A DNA stretch of 64,000 bases. Source: Ciona savignyi (taxonomy: Eukaryota; Chordata; Ascidiacea; Phlebobranchia; Cionidae). Below the pieces are notes generated by a model. It did not search any database, was not told the origin of the DNA, and was given only the letters and a program-made list of their open reading frames with translations. Numbering within the stretch: position 1 is the stretch's first letter; every line of letters starts with the position of its first letter. The stretch lies in the NCBI GenBank assembly GCA_000149265.1, contig CH003412.1:3379759-3443758 (forward strand), given 5' to 3'. A program made the translations under genes and the position numbers. Positions 56,018 to 64,000 of the stretch are shown in pieces.

Positions 56018-57099
56018 TCATGGGATTCCAATCGCTTCCTGGTAACTCGGTAATCTTCCCTTTTCAACATTTCCAAGCGCGTCTCGAGTGTTTGTGACCT
56101 CATATACCTGGGACGTGGGGGTTGATAGGGTTGGGTTCTTTATAACGTCTTTATAGGTCGGAGGGTTATCGGAATACGACTCGTTTCTCTCGGGAATGTG
56201 AACTGTTCGTTGGGATCGTCTTGGTGAACGCGTTTCTCGCATAGCGTATTGTTCGATTACTCCATCTAGCGGTGCCTCTAAAAAAGAAACCTAGTTTGAT
56301 AGGATATATATATATATATAGGAGTTGTGGAGATCGTAACCACATATTTCTATGGCCGCTAGATGCCGCCATAAAGCAACCACGATTTACGGTCGTATGG
56401 CCGAATGGTTAACGCGACTGATACACATACCAACCTCTATGCAAAAAAAAACGATTCCAGTAACAAGTTCACAATGGATTCGAAACTTAAAAAATAAATA
56501 GATAAAAAGGTTCATAAAAATTGCTGATTTACTTATTGGTAGTGTGGCTGAATAGTTATCAGGCGATACATATACGGAATTCTATAGATATATACTTTTA
56601 AATAATAAGTAGTGTAAAAACCTGTGTTGCACCGAAGGTTAATGCCAGCCACCAGGCAAGGACATGCTACAAACAAAAGGATTCCGACACCAGCTCCCCA
56701 AATTGTGAAAATAAATAAAACTATAGCTGCAGATAACGCCACCAAACCAATGGCAATTAGAACAATTCCGGCTCTTCTTTTACGTACTTCGATCTCTCTT
56801 CGAGCCAACCACCTTGATATAAACGTTAAGCTGGCGGTATTTTCAGTGTTTTGAGGCGTATTTTGGACAAAATAAACCGGGTTTTCGGTAAACGAACTCC
56901 TGTTCTGTGCATTTTGGATGTCGATGTTGGTTCCTATTACTCCTAAAGCATTTTCACAATTTTCTCCATTTTGGGCTGTTTCTTGAAATTGACTTATGGT
57001 TGGCGTTATAAAGTCAATGTTGGTAAGTTCTTGCAAGGTATCTTCCGTCCTCCTTTGTGGGGCGTTGTTCATAGTACGTGTTTCACTGATATTTAACAT
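56018..57099 (-). CDS. Two-exon membrane protein with PPxY/LPxY motifs
   Basis: Exon 1 57099-56622 (ATG at 57099; donor after ACA G) and exon 2 56277-56018 (acceptor TTTTTTAG) join in phase 1 to 245 residues. Residues about 1-95 are Asn/Gln/Thr-rich and hydrophilic; a basic patch (ARREIEVRKRRAG) leads into two adjacent hydrophobic segments (IVLIAIGLVALSAAIVLFIF and GVGILLFVACPCLVAGI). The C-terminal half is hydrophilic with NPPTYKDV (a PPxY motif) and LPSYQEAIG near the end. Such motifs recruit WW-domain proteins, notably Nedd4-type ubiquitin ligases, so an adaptor role in membrane trafficking is possible but unproven. I do not recognise the family with certainty. The intron contains a tRNA-like SINE and a short AT microsatellite. 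Confidence 0.7.
56391..56500 (+). repeat. tRNA-Leu/Ser-like SINE (best copy of short family)
   Basis: GGTCGTATGGCCGAATGGTTAACGCGACTG has a nearly perfect tRNA type II A box; the B box appears as GGATTCGAAACTT. An A-run sits in the middle and the tail is A-rich (ttaaaaaataaata). It does not fold as a complete tRNA by eye, so it is called a SINE. Confidence 0.6.
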
Positions 57100-58059
57100 T
57101 AATGCAAATCGTATTTTATCAAATAAGATGCTTTCCGGTCAATATATTAAAATTTTCCTTTCGTTTCTACTACATGTTTCCCTTAGTTAATAAAACATGG
57201 TTATAACTTATATCCCAAAACATGCAGATACAGTTCTAAAATCCGATAATTGGCTTCATTTGAAATATTTCTTGAGTTTTCTTTATTAACTAATAAGTAT
57301 TTCACGTCTAGATAAGTTTGCAAAGCATAATTATAATCAACAAACCATGTTCATACATTCCTGTGTCGTACTGCTTATTATAGTGAATCCAAATCGTGTT
57401 TGTGCTGATGTGTATTACGTTCTTGGCGGTTAAAATAAACAACTAATTAAAATTAAGACCTGTCTTGCTTAAGCGTTTCCGCCTACATGATGTGCTTTTC
57501 CTTTTCGGTATTTAATTAACAATGGGCATTTTGTGTTAGGGTATAGCAGAATTGTCAGATTGAAGCTGCAATAATGCTTATAACGCGCCATGTGCTTTGT
57601 TGGCGGACGTATAACGGTCGACATACAATAATCGGCCAAACCTTAACAAGTCTGATTACTTTAATTTCCAAACTGCAAAACCTACCAGACCTTTCTCAGG
57701 CGGTTTAGTACTGTAAATTCTAATTTGATTGGTTAGAATTTGACAAAAAAATCAATTTGATAAACGCCTTGATCTTGTCTACTCTCTTCTGTTTTTGTTG
57801 TTGTAAATCATCAGCAAATTCTAAAATCGTGACGTATTACAATAAAAACACAAATTCAGTATTATACTCAGTTATCCTTTTTTACAAGCTGTTTTACTTC
57901 GACAGAGCCTTTAATTCCAAAGCGAAACGAGCACAAATACAAAAGTAACGATCAGCTAAGCTAATAGCCTATAACATATAGTAAACTTACGACAAATAAT
58001 AGTTTAGTGACGTTATCTTACGGAAATTGTTGTTGTGGGAAGAATACATTGTATATTAC
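57100..58059. other. Upstream of minus-strand gene; no gene seen
   Basis: Contains the presumed promoter of the gene starting at 57099 and AT-rich sequence. Short open frames show no recognisable domain. Confidence 0.35.
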
Positions 58060-58310
58060 ACCGACGCCTTTAAACCGTAGGGTTGTAGGTTCAAAACTGA
58101 TCACTAGTTATGTGTATGTGACATTAGACATGGCACCTAACGGAATCGCCTGAGCAGCCGATTAATGGCTTCTACTCAATTAAAGAAATCATACACAACA
58201 CACTGCAACAGCTCCGGTCACCCGACTGTGGGCGTATGGTAATCTGACGATTGCCCGCGTGTTAACCCCCTGGTTTTCCCATCCACGTGAAATAAACATG
58301 AAAATTACCA
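58060..58310 (+). repeat. SINE copy
   Basis: tRNA-like head with 'gtagggttgtaggttcaaaactg', then 'gacatggcacctaacgga', 'cacaacacactgcaacagctccggtcacccgactgtgggcg', 'ggtaatctgacgattgcccgcgtgttaacccc' and 'ggttttcccatccacg'. It is a close match to 43317-43612. Confidence 0.7.
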
Positions 58311-58456
58311 TCATCATTACTAGACAGTGTCAACCATGTGTCAACCACGGGTTATTTTTAAAACCTCTTTTGACTCTACGATACATGTTTCCACATGAAA
58401 AACCTTCGTGCAATGTGCATATAGGCGCCCACGTTTATCGTATGTAAACTATACAT

Positions 58457-59215
58457 TAAATTGAAGGTATTTACAAGGGCTACAACATACCCAAAGGAAT
58501 AATTGGCGAGAACTCTATAAATGTCCATTTGGATAAGAAAACCGCAGCATCCCCAAATGACGAGTTATAAATATACAGACGATTCGTGCATATAGCCCCC
58601 CGCGGATATTGTATATAATCTACAGTGGAACCCCGCTTACCTGACCACCTATGGGACCGTGATCAAGCGGTCGTGTTAGCGGGGTGGTCGTGTTAGTAAA
58701 TTTTGATTTGCAGCAAGTTGTCGTCATAGACAGGTTAAACGTCTGCATTTTTACTAAATTTTCACCAAATGCCATTATTTTTATCAGATACTGCAGAATG
58801 AATTTAATACTAAAGTTTGTCTTGTAGGAGTCAGTTCTGTCTGCCACATTTTTTTGTGTGCACTTATTTATTCTTATTGTTTTGATCACAATTAAAATTT
58901 AACCTTGTTATTTTGGTGACAAAGGGAAAGTATTTAGCACATGTGGTCACTTAAGCGTAGTCAAATTTGAAGTTTTGGACCAAAATATGGCGGCCTTGGT
59001 CTGAAAACCGGGGTGGTCGCGTTATTGAAACAGAATACAATGCATTACTATAGTAAATTATTTGGGACCACACTAAAGTGGTCTTGATAGTGAGGTGGTT
59101 GTGTTATCGAGGTGGTCTCCAAGCGGGGTTCCACTGTATATATCAAATTTAAGGTATCGCCAAGGGCTACAACTTATTCAAAGGAATAATTAACAAAAAC
59201 TCTATAAATGTATGA
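58457..59215 (+). repeat. Direct repeat flanking a MITE
   Basis: About 68 bp at 58457-58525 ('ttgaaggtatttacaagggctacaac...ctctataaatgt') recurs at 59145-59213 on the other side of the MITE at 58623-59136. The two copies differ at about ten positions. The direct repeat is far longer than any target-site duplication, so it is an independent local duplication. Confidence 0.6.
58623..59136. mobile_element. MITE, 514 bp, TA target duplication
   Basis: Starts CAGTGGAACCCCGCTTACC and ends with the inverted CCAAGCGGGGTTCCACTG, flanked by TA (58621-58622 and 59137-59138). Subterminal 'gtggtcgtgttag' and 'gtggtc' motifs occur on both sides. The TA duplication and CAGTGGAACC-type ends fit a pogo/Tigger-like Tc1-mariner non-autonomous element. 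Confidence 0.75.
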
Positions 59216-59712
59216 ATAATAATAATATTGATATTCCGTATTAATATTTTACATTTTTTAATAAATCAAAAATTGTCAGTCGAAAGATCATGGTTTAATT
59301 AGAAAATTGTGTAATTTTTAGGACTGTAGCCCTAGCCCCTAATAAAGGGGTTTAACTTTTTAATTCCGTTTTTCCACGTTTATATTTTTAGGTATAACAA
59401 CTTTGGTGTTTTAAACTAACTGTAATGCCCTAATATTCATTTTAGTGTGCAGTTTCCCGCTTTCCCTCACACTTTTAGTTTTCCCCAGTGGCGTAAATCT
59501 AAACCAATAATGGGTACAACAAAAGTGAAAATATAAATTAGATTCAACGCTGATGGTGTGTAATATGCCACTGTACATACCTTAAAAGTTGATTTGTGGT
59601 TAGACCTAGTTTACTACTGAATTTATAAGTAATTAAAACTTTTAACCTTATTTTTTGCAGTTATAGTATAAATGCCTTGATTTGATGAAACATATACTTA
59701 CCCTTGTACATA
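59216..59712. other. Upstream region of TSR3
   Basis: AT-rich; no exon recognised. An in-frame TTG and ATA codon precede the TSR3 ATG but no other ATG does. Confidence 0.35.
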
Positions 59713-60504
59713 ATGCCGAAAAAGAAATATAATTCATATTGTGGAAAACTTAGAAATCATCGCAGGGAAAAAAGGGAGCCATCATCATTTTCTCCAGATG
59801 AAGGCGATAGAAAAGAAACTTATGAAGAAGAAATTGATATAAAACAATTCGTAAAACTAAATTTTCCACTTGCAATGTGGGATTTAGAACACTGCGACCC
59901 AAAAAAGTGCACTGGTCGAAAGTTGGTTCGAAAAAGATTGGTTAGATCTTTGAAATTGCAACAAAGATTTTCCGGTGTAATTCTTAGCCCAATGGCAAGT
60001 CAATACGTTTGTTCTAATGACAAAGAAACTGTTGCTATGCATGGAATTTCAGTAATCGATTGTTCTTGGGCAAAGTTAAACGAGACTCCATTTTCAAAAA
60101 TGCGTGGAGGTTCTCTGCGATTATTACCGTATCTGATCGCTGCTAATCCAATAAACTATGGCCGCCCATGCAAGCTGTCATGTGTTGAAGCGTTTGCAGC
60201 AACGATGTATATTACTGGATTTAGTGAAGTTGCTGAAAATATTTTAAAATTGTTTAAATGGGGACATGGATTTTTAAGCCTGAACCAAAGCTTATTAAAT
60301 TTATATGCTGGTTGTGAGACGTCTGCCGATATTGTTGCATCAGAAGCACAATGGTTGGAGAAGGAAAAATCGGAACGACTTGAAAACGATTTTGACATGA
60401 TGAACATTGATATGAGTTTAGAATGTTGTAACCCAAACCGACAAATGCTGCCGATAAGTGATTCAGATTCCTCAAATTCTGATTGTGAATCTGATGAAAG
60501 TTAA
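59713..60504 (+). CDS. TSR3: 18S rRNA aminocarboxypropyltransferase TSR3
   Basis: Single-exon gene, 263 residues from the ATG at 59713. TSR3 transfers the aminocarboxypropyl group from S-adenosylmethionine to the hypermodified pseudouridine of 18S rRNA during 40S maturation in the cytoplasm. A basic N-terminal tail is followed by the RLI-like N-terminal domain (MWDLEHCDPKKCTGRKL) and the catalytic domain with GVILSPMAS, VIDCSWAKL, MRGGSLRLLPYLIAANPINY and LSCVEAFAATMYITGF, all hallmark TSR3 blocks. The C-terminus is acidic and Ser-rich (SDSDSSNSDCESDES), as in many orthologues. 375 bp upstream of SAYSD1 on the same strand. Confidence 0.95.
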   Translation: MPKKKYNSYCGKLRNHRREKREPSSFSPDEGDRKETYEEEIDIKQFVKLNFPLAMWDLEHCDPKKCTGRKLVRKRLVRSLKLQQRFSGVILSPMASQYVCSNDKETVAMHGISVIDCSWAKLNETPFSKMRGGSLRLLPYLIAANPINYGRPCKLSCVEAFAATMYITGFSEVAENILKLFKWGHGFLSLNQSLLNLYAGCETSADIVASEAQWLEKEKSERLENDFDMMNIDMSLECCNPNRQMLPISDSDSSNSDCESDES

Positions 60505-60879
60505 AAAATATTGATTTGTATTTATTTTTAAAATTGGTTTCCATTCAACTAATTTTATTACCACTAAATTTTATTGTTCAGTGTTATAATGTTACTGTTC
60601 TGTGGCAACTGGCGACTATTATTAGTCTTTTGATTTAAAATACTACTGTTTTTTTATACTTAAATTTTAGACCATTTTCATTTTCAGAATATTGTGGTAT
60701 GTGGGAATCCTGTAAATTTTAGTATAACTTACCATTATACAATCGCAAACAATGTTTATTGTTTAAAAAAAATGCAGGCTATACAAACAGCAAATCATAT
60801 GACTTTTTAATTTGCTGGTATTTAACCTCCATCACAGACATAAATATAAACGTGAAACAGTACTTTGGGTTGTACTGAA

Positions 60880-61335
60880 ATGACAACTGAAGATCGTCTA
60901 GCAGAGTATCGCGCTAAAAAACAAGCAGAATTTCAAGCTTCTTCGAATGAATATTTAAGACCATCAAGAACAAAACGAAAAAACGCTGTTATTGTTTTAA
61001 TTCAACGTTGGCAAACTATTTTATTAAGAAGTCAAATCTTTTTGGCTTTAAAACGTAAAGTCACCAGTATCCCTGTTATTGGGAAGCCGTTTGTATTAAA
61101 ACTCATTCTTTGGTTGATACTATTTGGGTTGTTTGTTGAATTCGAGTTCGGCATGGTGTTTTGTATTATATCGGCGTTTGTATTCATATACTACAACACT
61201 TCTACCGGAGGAAGGCAAACTAATCAACTTAGTGCTTACTCAGTTTTTAACAAAAATTGTGAAAGATTAGACGGTACCTTCACGGCTGAACAGTTTGAAA
61301 AGGAATTACGGCATGGCGCTGGCTCTAGCATGTAG
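60880..61335 (+). CDS. SAYSD1: SAYSvFN domain-containing protein 1
   Basis: 151 residues, single exon, ATG at 60880 (MTTEDRLAEYRAKK). Hydrophilic, Lys-rich N-terminus, then two close hydrophobic segments (FVLKLILWLILFGLFVEF and MVFCIISAFVFIYY) and the diagnostic SAYSvFN block (LSAYSVFNKNCERLDGTFTA). SAYSD1 is an ER membrane protein implicated in ribosome/translocon quality control. The length and order match vertebrate SAYSD1. Lies between TSR3 and GPAA1 on the same strand, with 318 bp to the GPAA1 start codon. Confidence 0.92.
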   Translation: MTTEDRLAEYRAKKQAEFQASSNEYLRPSRTKRKNAVIVLIQRWQTILLRSQIFLALKRKVTSIPVIGKPFVLKLILWLILFGLFVEFEFGMVFCIISAFVFIYYNTSTGGRQTNQLSAYSVFNKNCERLDGTFTAEQFEKELRHGAGSSM

Positions 61336-61653
61336 TTGTTCTGTTGCACTTATATAGAATTGTGGATTTTCATTATTTTACGCTTTTTTGAAAAGTAATG
61401 TTTTAAGTGCAATTAAGTTATTTGCGATAGATTCTTGTTTTTTGTTGTTGATCGGAATAACGCCTTAAGGAAGTACATCGTTAAGAGCACGAATCAATGA
61501 TTTATTTAAATAGTTATATATACTTTATCTTGTGTTTGTCTACAGTGGTACTGTCCTGATACACTGTTTTTACATTATAGACAAAGTTAAACTATTGTTT
61601 TTCTTGAAACCGGCTTTGCATATTTTTATGAACAGTGGAATGCAAATTTAAAG

Positions 61654-63938
61654 ATGGCTGGAAAACTGATCAAGAGGCTATTGCTGCATGGCAACAAATT
61701 ATGGTGAGTTTTAATCTGTTTTGTTTGTTATTCAAAGGGTTAAGATAAAGAGGTAGAGCGAAGAATTAATATGGATGCTGAAGCCCAGGAGAAGCAAAAG
61801 AAACACGACAATGAAAGTGCAGCTGATTTGGAGCGTGTAACTGGTGAATACATTATCTTTTAATTAACTAAAAAACAATGTATATTTTCCATTAAATATG
61901 TCTTCCAAAATGTAGCAGTTGGTTTATTTTTTATTTGTTTCCGTGTGTCTCCCAATAAAATTGTATTTAAAAAAATAATTTAGTTTAAATTAGTGGTTTT
62001 TGTCCATGGGAAAAAAAAAATTTCAACTTTGATTGTCTTCCAGATTACGCCGAAGAAAAAGAAATAAATGTATCAGACATAGGGGATATGCTTGCTAAAT
62101 TTGCACAGCGGTCAAACGAAAAACAAGCTGAAAGAGAAAAAGAGCTTTCAAAAGTGAAAATTTCTAAAGAAGATGTTGAATTGGTTATGAAGGAAATGGA
62201 CATCAGCAAAATCAAAGCAGAAAGAGCATTAAGGGAAAATAAAGGGGACGCTGTGGCTGCATTAACTGCATTAGTCAATGCGTAACATATCTGCATACAA
62301 AACTGGAATTACAAATTCAGACAATACTTTTTAAGCAATATTATTGTCAACACCTCATTCAACATTGCTGTTTCAAATATTTGATTGGGGTATATTGAAT
62401 AAAAAATGATATATTTGCGGCATATTTATTCATGATTTTAAAGTTTTGGACATATTGGCATAATATGTAAATGTTTTTTTGCAGTGTATTGGCTTGGCTG
62501 AGTGGAGTGACATGGTTTAGTTTGCTAAGTTACTACGAATTTAATGCAAAATGTTACTTCTCGGAAAACGCATTGCTACCTGGATTGGTGGAGCCTGAAT
62601 TCCATGTATCAGAACGAGATATTTTCGACATCAATAAAAAATTCACAAATCGTGGAATTTCGTAAGTCTCTCCTGGTCATTTATTCTGCAGGTGTTTATT
62701 ACGAAAAAAATATTGTGTTTTTTAACAGAATCGTTGCTTTAACCAAAACTCTGCAAAATCTTGGTCTCGAAGTGTACTCGCAAGACTTTTCATTTTATAA
62801 TGGGTTTACCGCAAGCCCTTTACCAAAGGTTAGTGTTTTAAGGATATCATTTAACTTGGTGGTTGAGATCTAAATTTATTTTCAGTTGCAAAATGGGACG
62901 AATGTGTACGCAATTGCCCGTGCGTCGAGGGGAGCCACTATGGAGTCGATCGTTGTCAATATTCCAGTAAAATGGGGAAATATGAATTATGCGACTGGAA
63001 TTTCTGCATTGTTTGCAAAACAAGTACGAGGTTAGAGACGATTTTTGTGCAATATTTTCCCTTGTTTAATTTGCGCAGTTTAATTTTATTACCATTTTGA
63101 TTCCATTTTTACCTCTCCATTTAAATCTTTAGGTCAAATGCACTGGGCAAAGGATATCATCTTTTTGTTCAGTGACGCAGGGTTGGATGGTGTGCAAGCA
63201 TGGTTAAACGTTTACCATGGAATATCTTCATCGAATGTTCAAGCTGCCAGTTTACCATCGAGAGCTGGTTCCATTCAATCAGCTGTTGTGCTTCATTTTA
63301 ATGTAATTTTGTTAAATTATATGCTTTGTATTTGTTTCCAAAACTTAATTAAGCTAGCTACAAATTATTAAAGGTAATAGTGAAAATTTGTATTATAGTT
63401 TAGAATAGGATAGTCTGTTTATCCTTTTCCATGAGACAATGAATTGCTTTATAACAGTTAATTACTTATTATTCACAGTAGTATAAGTTTGTAGGTTTTT
63501 GTCAAGTTTAATAATCTATTGCGTTGTAAGTAACATCCGCTAAGTGATTTGCCAAAGAACACAACTAATCTAGCCATTGGTTCCAATACCGCAATATTTT
63601 TCTAATTGTTGCAGGTAAGATCAATTTTGTTGCCCGACCAGATAGCTTATTTTTTTAAATTTCATCAGGTGACTGTAATTGTTATTATGTCCAGTGCAAC
63701 TATTTCGACTACCACATATTCACAGAATCACATATCTTTTTCTTTAAAATCACATCTTTTTAGTACTATAATACTTAACCAAATTTAGTTATTTTTTGTG
63801 TATCTTCAGGAGCCATCTATGAGTTATTTGAACCTGTTGATTGAAGGGTTTAATGGCCAACTTCCAAACCTTGACCTGATAAACCTTGTCGTTAAACTAT
63901 CACATGACAATCAAATTCCTATTGCATTAAATCATCAG
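61654..63938 (+). CDS. GPAA1: GPI-anchor transamidase subunit GPAA1 (5' part, continues past window)
   Basis: Subunit of the GPI transamidase complex that attaches GPI anchors to proteins in the ER. Exons seen: 61654-61703, 62485-62661, 62729-62828, 62886-63030, 63133-63302, 63810-63938; phases agree throughout and about 257 residues are covered of roughly 620 in the family. The N-terminus reads KLIKRLLLHGNKLCVLAWLSG (first membrane segment). Then come conserved blocks: SENALLPGLVEPEF, TKTLQNLGLEVYSQDF, GTNVYAIARA, HWAKDIIFLFSD and GFNGQLPNLDLINL, all matching GPAA1. The last exon ends at a GTTAGT donor 62 bp before the window edge, so the gene runs on. Intron 1 (61704-62484) contains the whole HYPK coding region. 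Confidence 0.92.
61771..62285 (+). CDS. HYPK: Huntingtin-interacting protein K (NatA-associated)
   Basis: Exons 61771-61843 and 62044-62285 join in phase 1 to 104 residues. HYPK binds and regulates the NatA N-terminal acetyltransferase and acts as a chaperone-like protein at ribosomes. The N-terminal ADLERVTDYAEEKE block is followed by a coiled-coil, Lys/Glu-rich region and the C-terminal UBA-like domain (VSKEDVELVMKEM-type start; MDISKIKAERALRENKGDAVAALTALV). Length and layout match animal HYPK. It sits inside intron 1 of GPAA1, same strand, its ATG only 68 bp after the GPAA1 exon 1 donor. Confidence 0.92.
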
Positions 63939-64000
63939 GTTAGTGTAGTCTTACTTACCTTTTTTATACCAGCAAATATATTCACAATACTTCGCATCGG

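Noticed and set aside
56391..56470. Possible tRNA-Leu or tRNA-Ser gene
   Set aside because: A and B boxes are present, but no acceptor stem or anticodon arm closes, an A-run lies in the middle and similar copies occur elsewhere; a tRNA-derived SINE is more likely.

Overview
The window looks like nuclear DNA from an invertebrate chordate, most likely an ascidian (Ciona-like). It is AT-rich, its genes have many short introns with GT-AG sites, and it carries a dense mix of tRNA-derived SINEs, MITEs, a Ty3/gypsy element and a large TIR transposon. The species assignment is inference; exon boundaries were placed by eye from splice signals, reading phase and family alignment known to me.

Layout. 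1-6077: mostly non-coding, with one orphan calcium-binding EGF exon (minus) and tRNA-SINE relics. 6078-12626 (+): an 11-exon dermatan-sulfate epimerase gene of the DSE/DSEL type, with lumenal epimerase domain, two membrane segments and C-terminal sulfotransferase domain; exon 4 carries an apparent one-base frameshift. 13106-42115: a tandem array of a roughly 4.9-kb segment, each copy carrying a four-exon secreted SOUL/HEBP2-like heme-binding protein gene. Copy A is a pseudogene, copies B and C are intact, and a fourth decayed relic follows. Copies A and B also carry a LINE-type ORF1 (CCHC) relic. The array is broken up by three insertions: a 7.2-kb Academ-like DNA transposon (18749-25957) upstream of copy B, a 737-bp hAT MITE (31434-32170) between B and C, and a 5.9-kb Ty3/gypsy retrotransposon (32936-38824) in the leading part of unit C. 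The gypsy element is itself split by a nested 1.5-kb insertion.

42971-51993 (-): a multi-exon membrane-anchored astacin metalloprotease with a Thr/Pro-rich linker, three TSP1 repeats and three DxDGDG-type calcium-binding repeats. 52000-56000: MITEs, SINEs, a short signal-anchor ORF cut by a MITE, and an antisense 28S rRNA pseudogene. 56018-57099 (-): a two-exon small membrane protein with PPxY-like motifs. 57100-59700: repeats only. 59713-64000 (+): a tight cluster of housekeeping genes, TSR3, SAYSD1 and GPAA1 (runs off the window), with HYPK lying wholly inside GPAA1 intron 1.

The genes do not form one pathway. Two themes recur: secreted/membrane proteins of the extracellular matrix and secretory route (DSE-like, SOUL, astacin-TSP1, GPAA1), and protein/ribosome biogenesis (TSR3, HYPK, SAYSD1). 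The most unusual items are the Academ-like element with satellite-like TIRs, the SOUL array and the HYPK-in-GPAA1 nesting.
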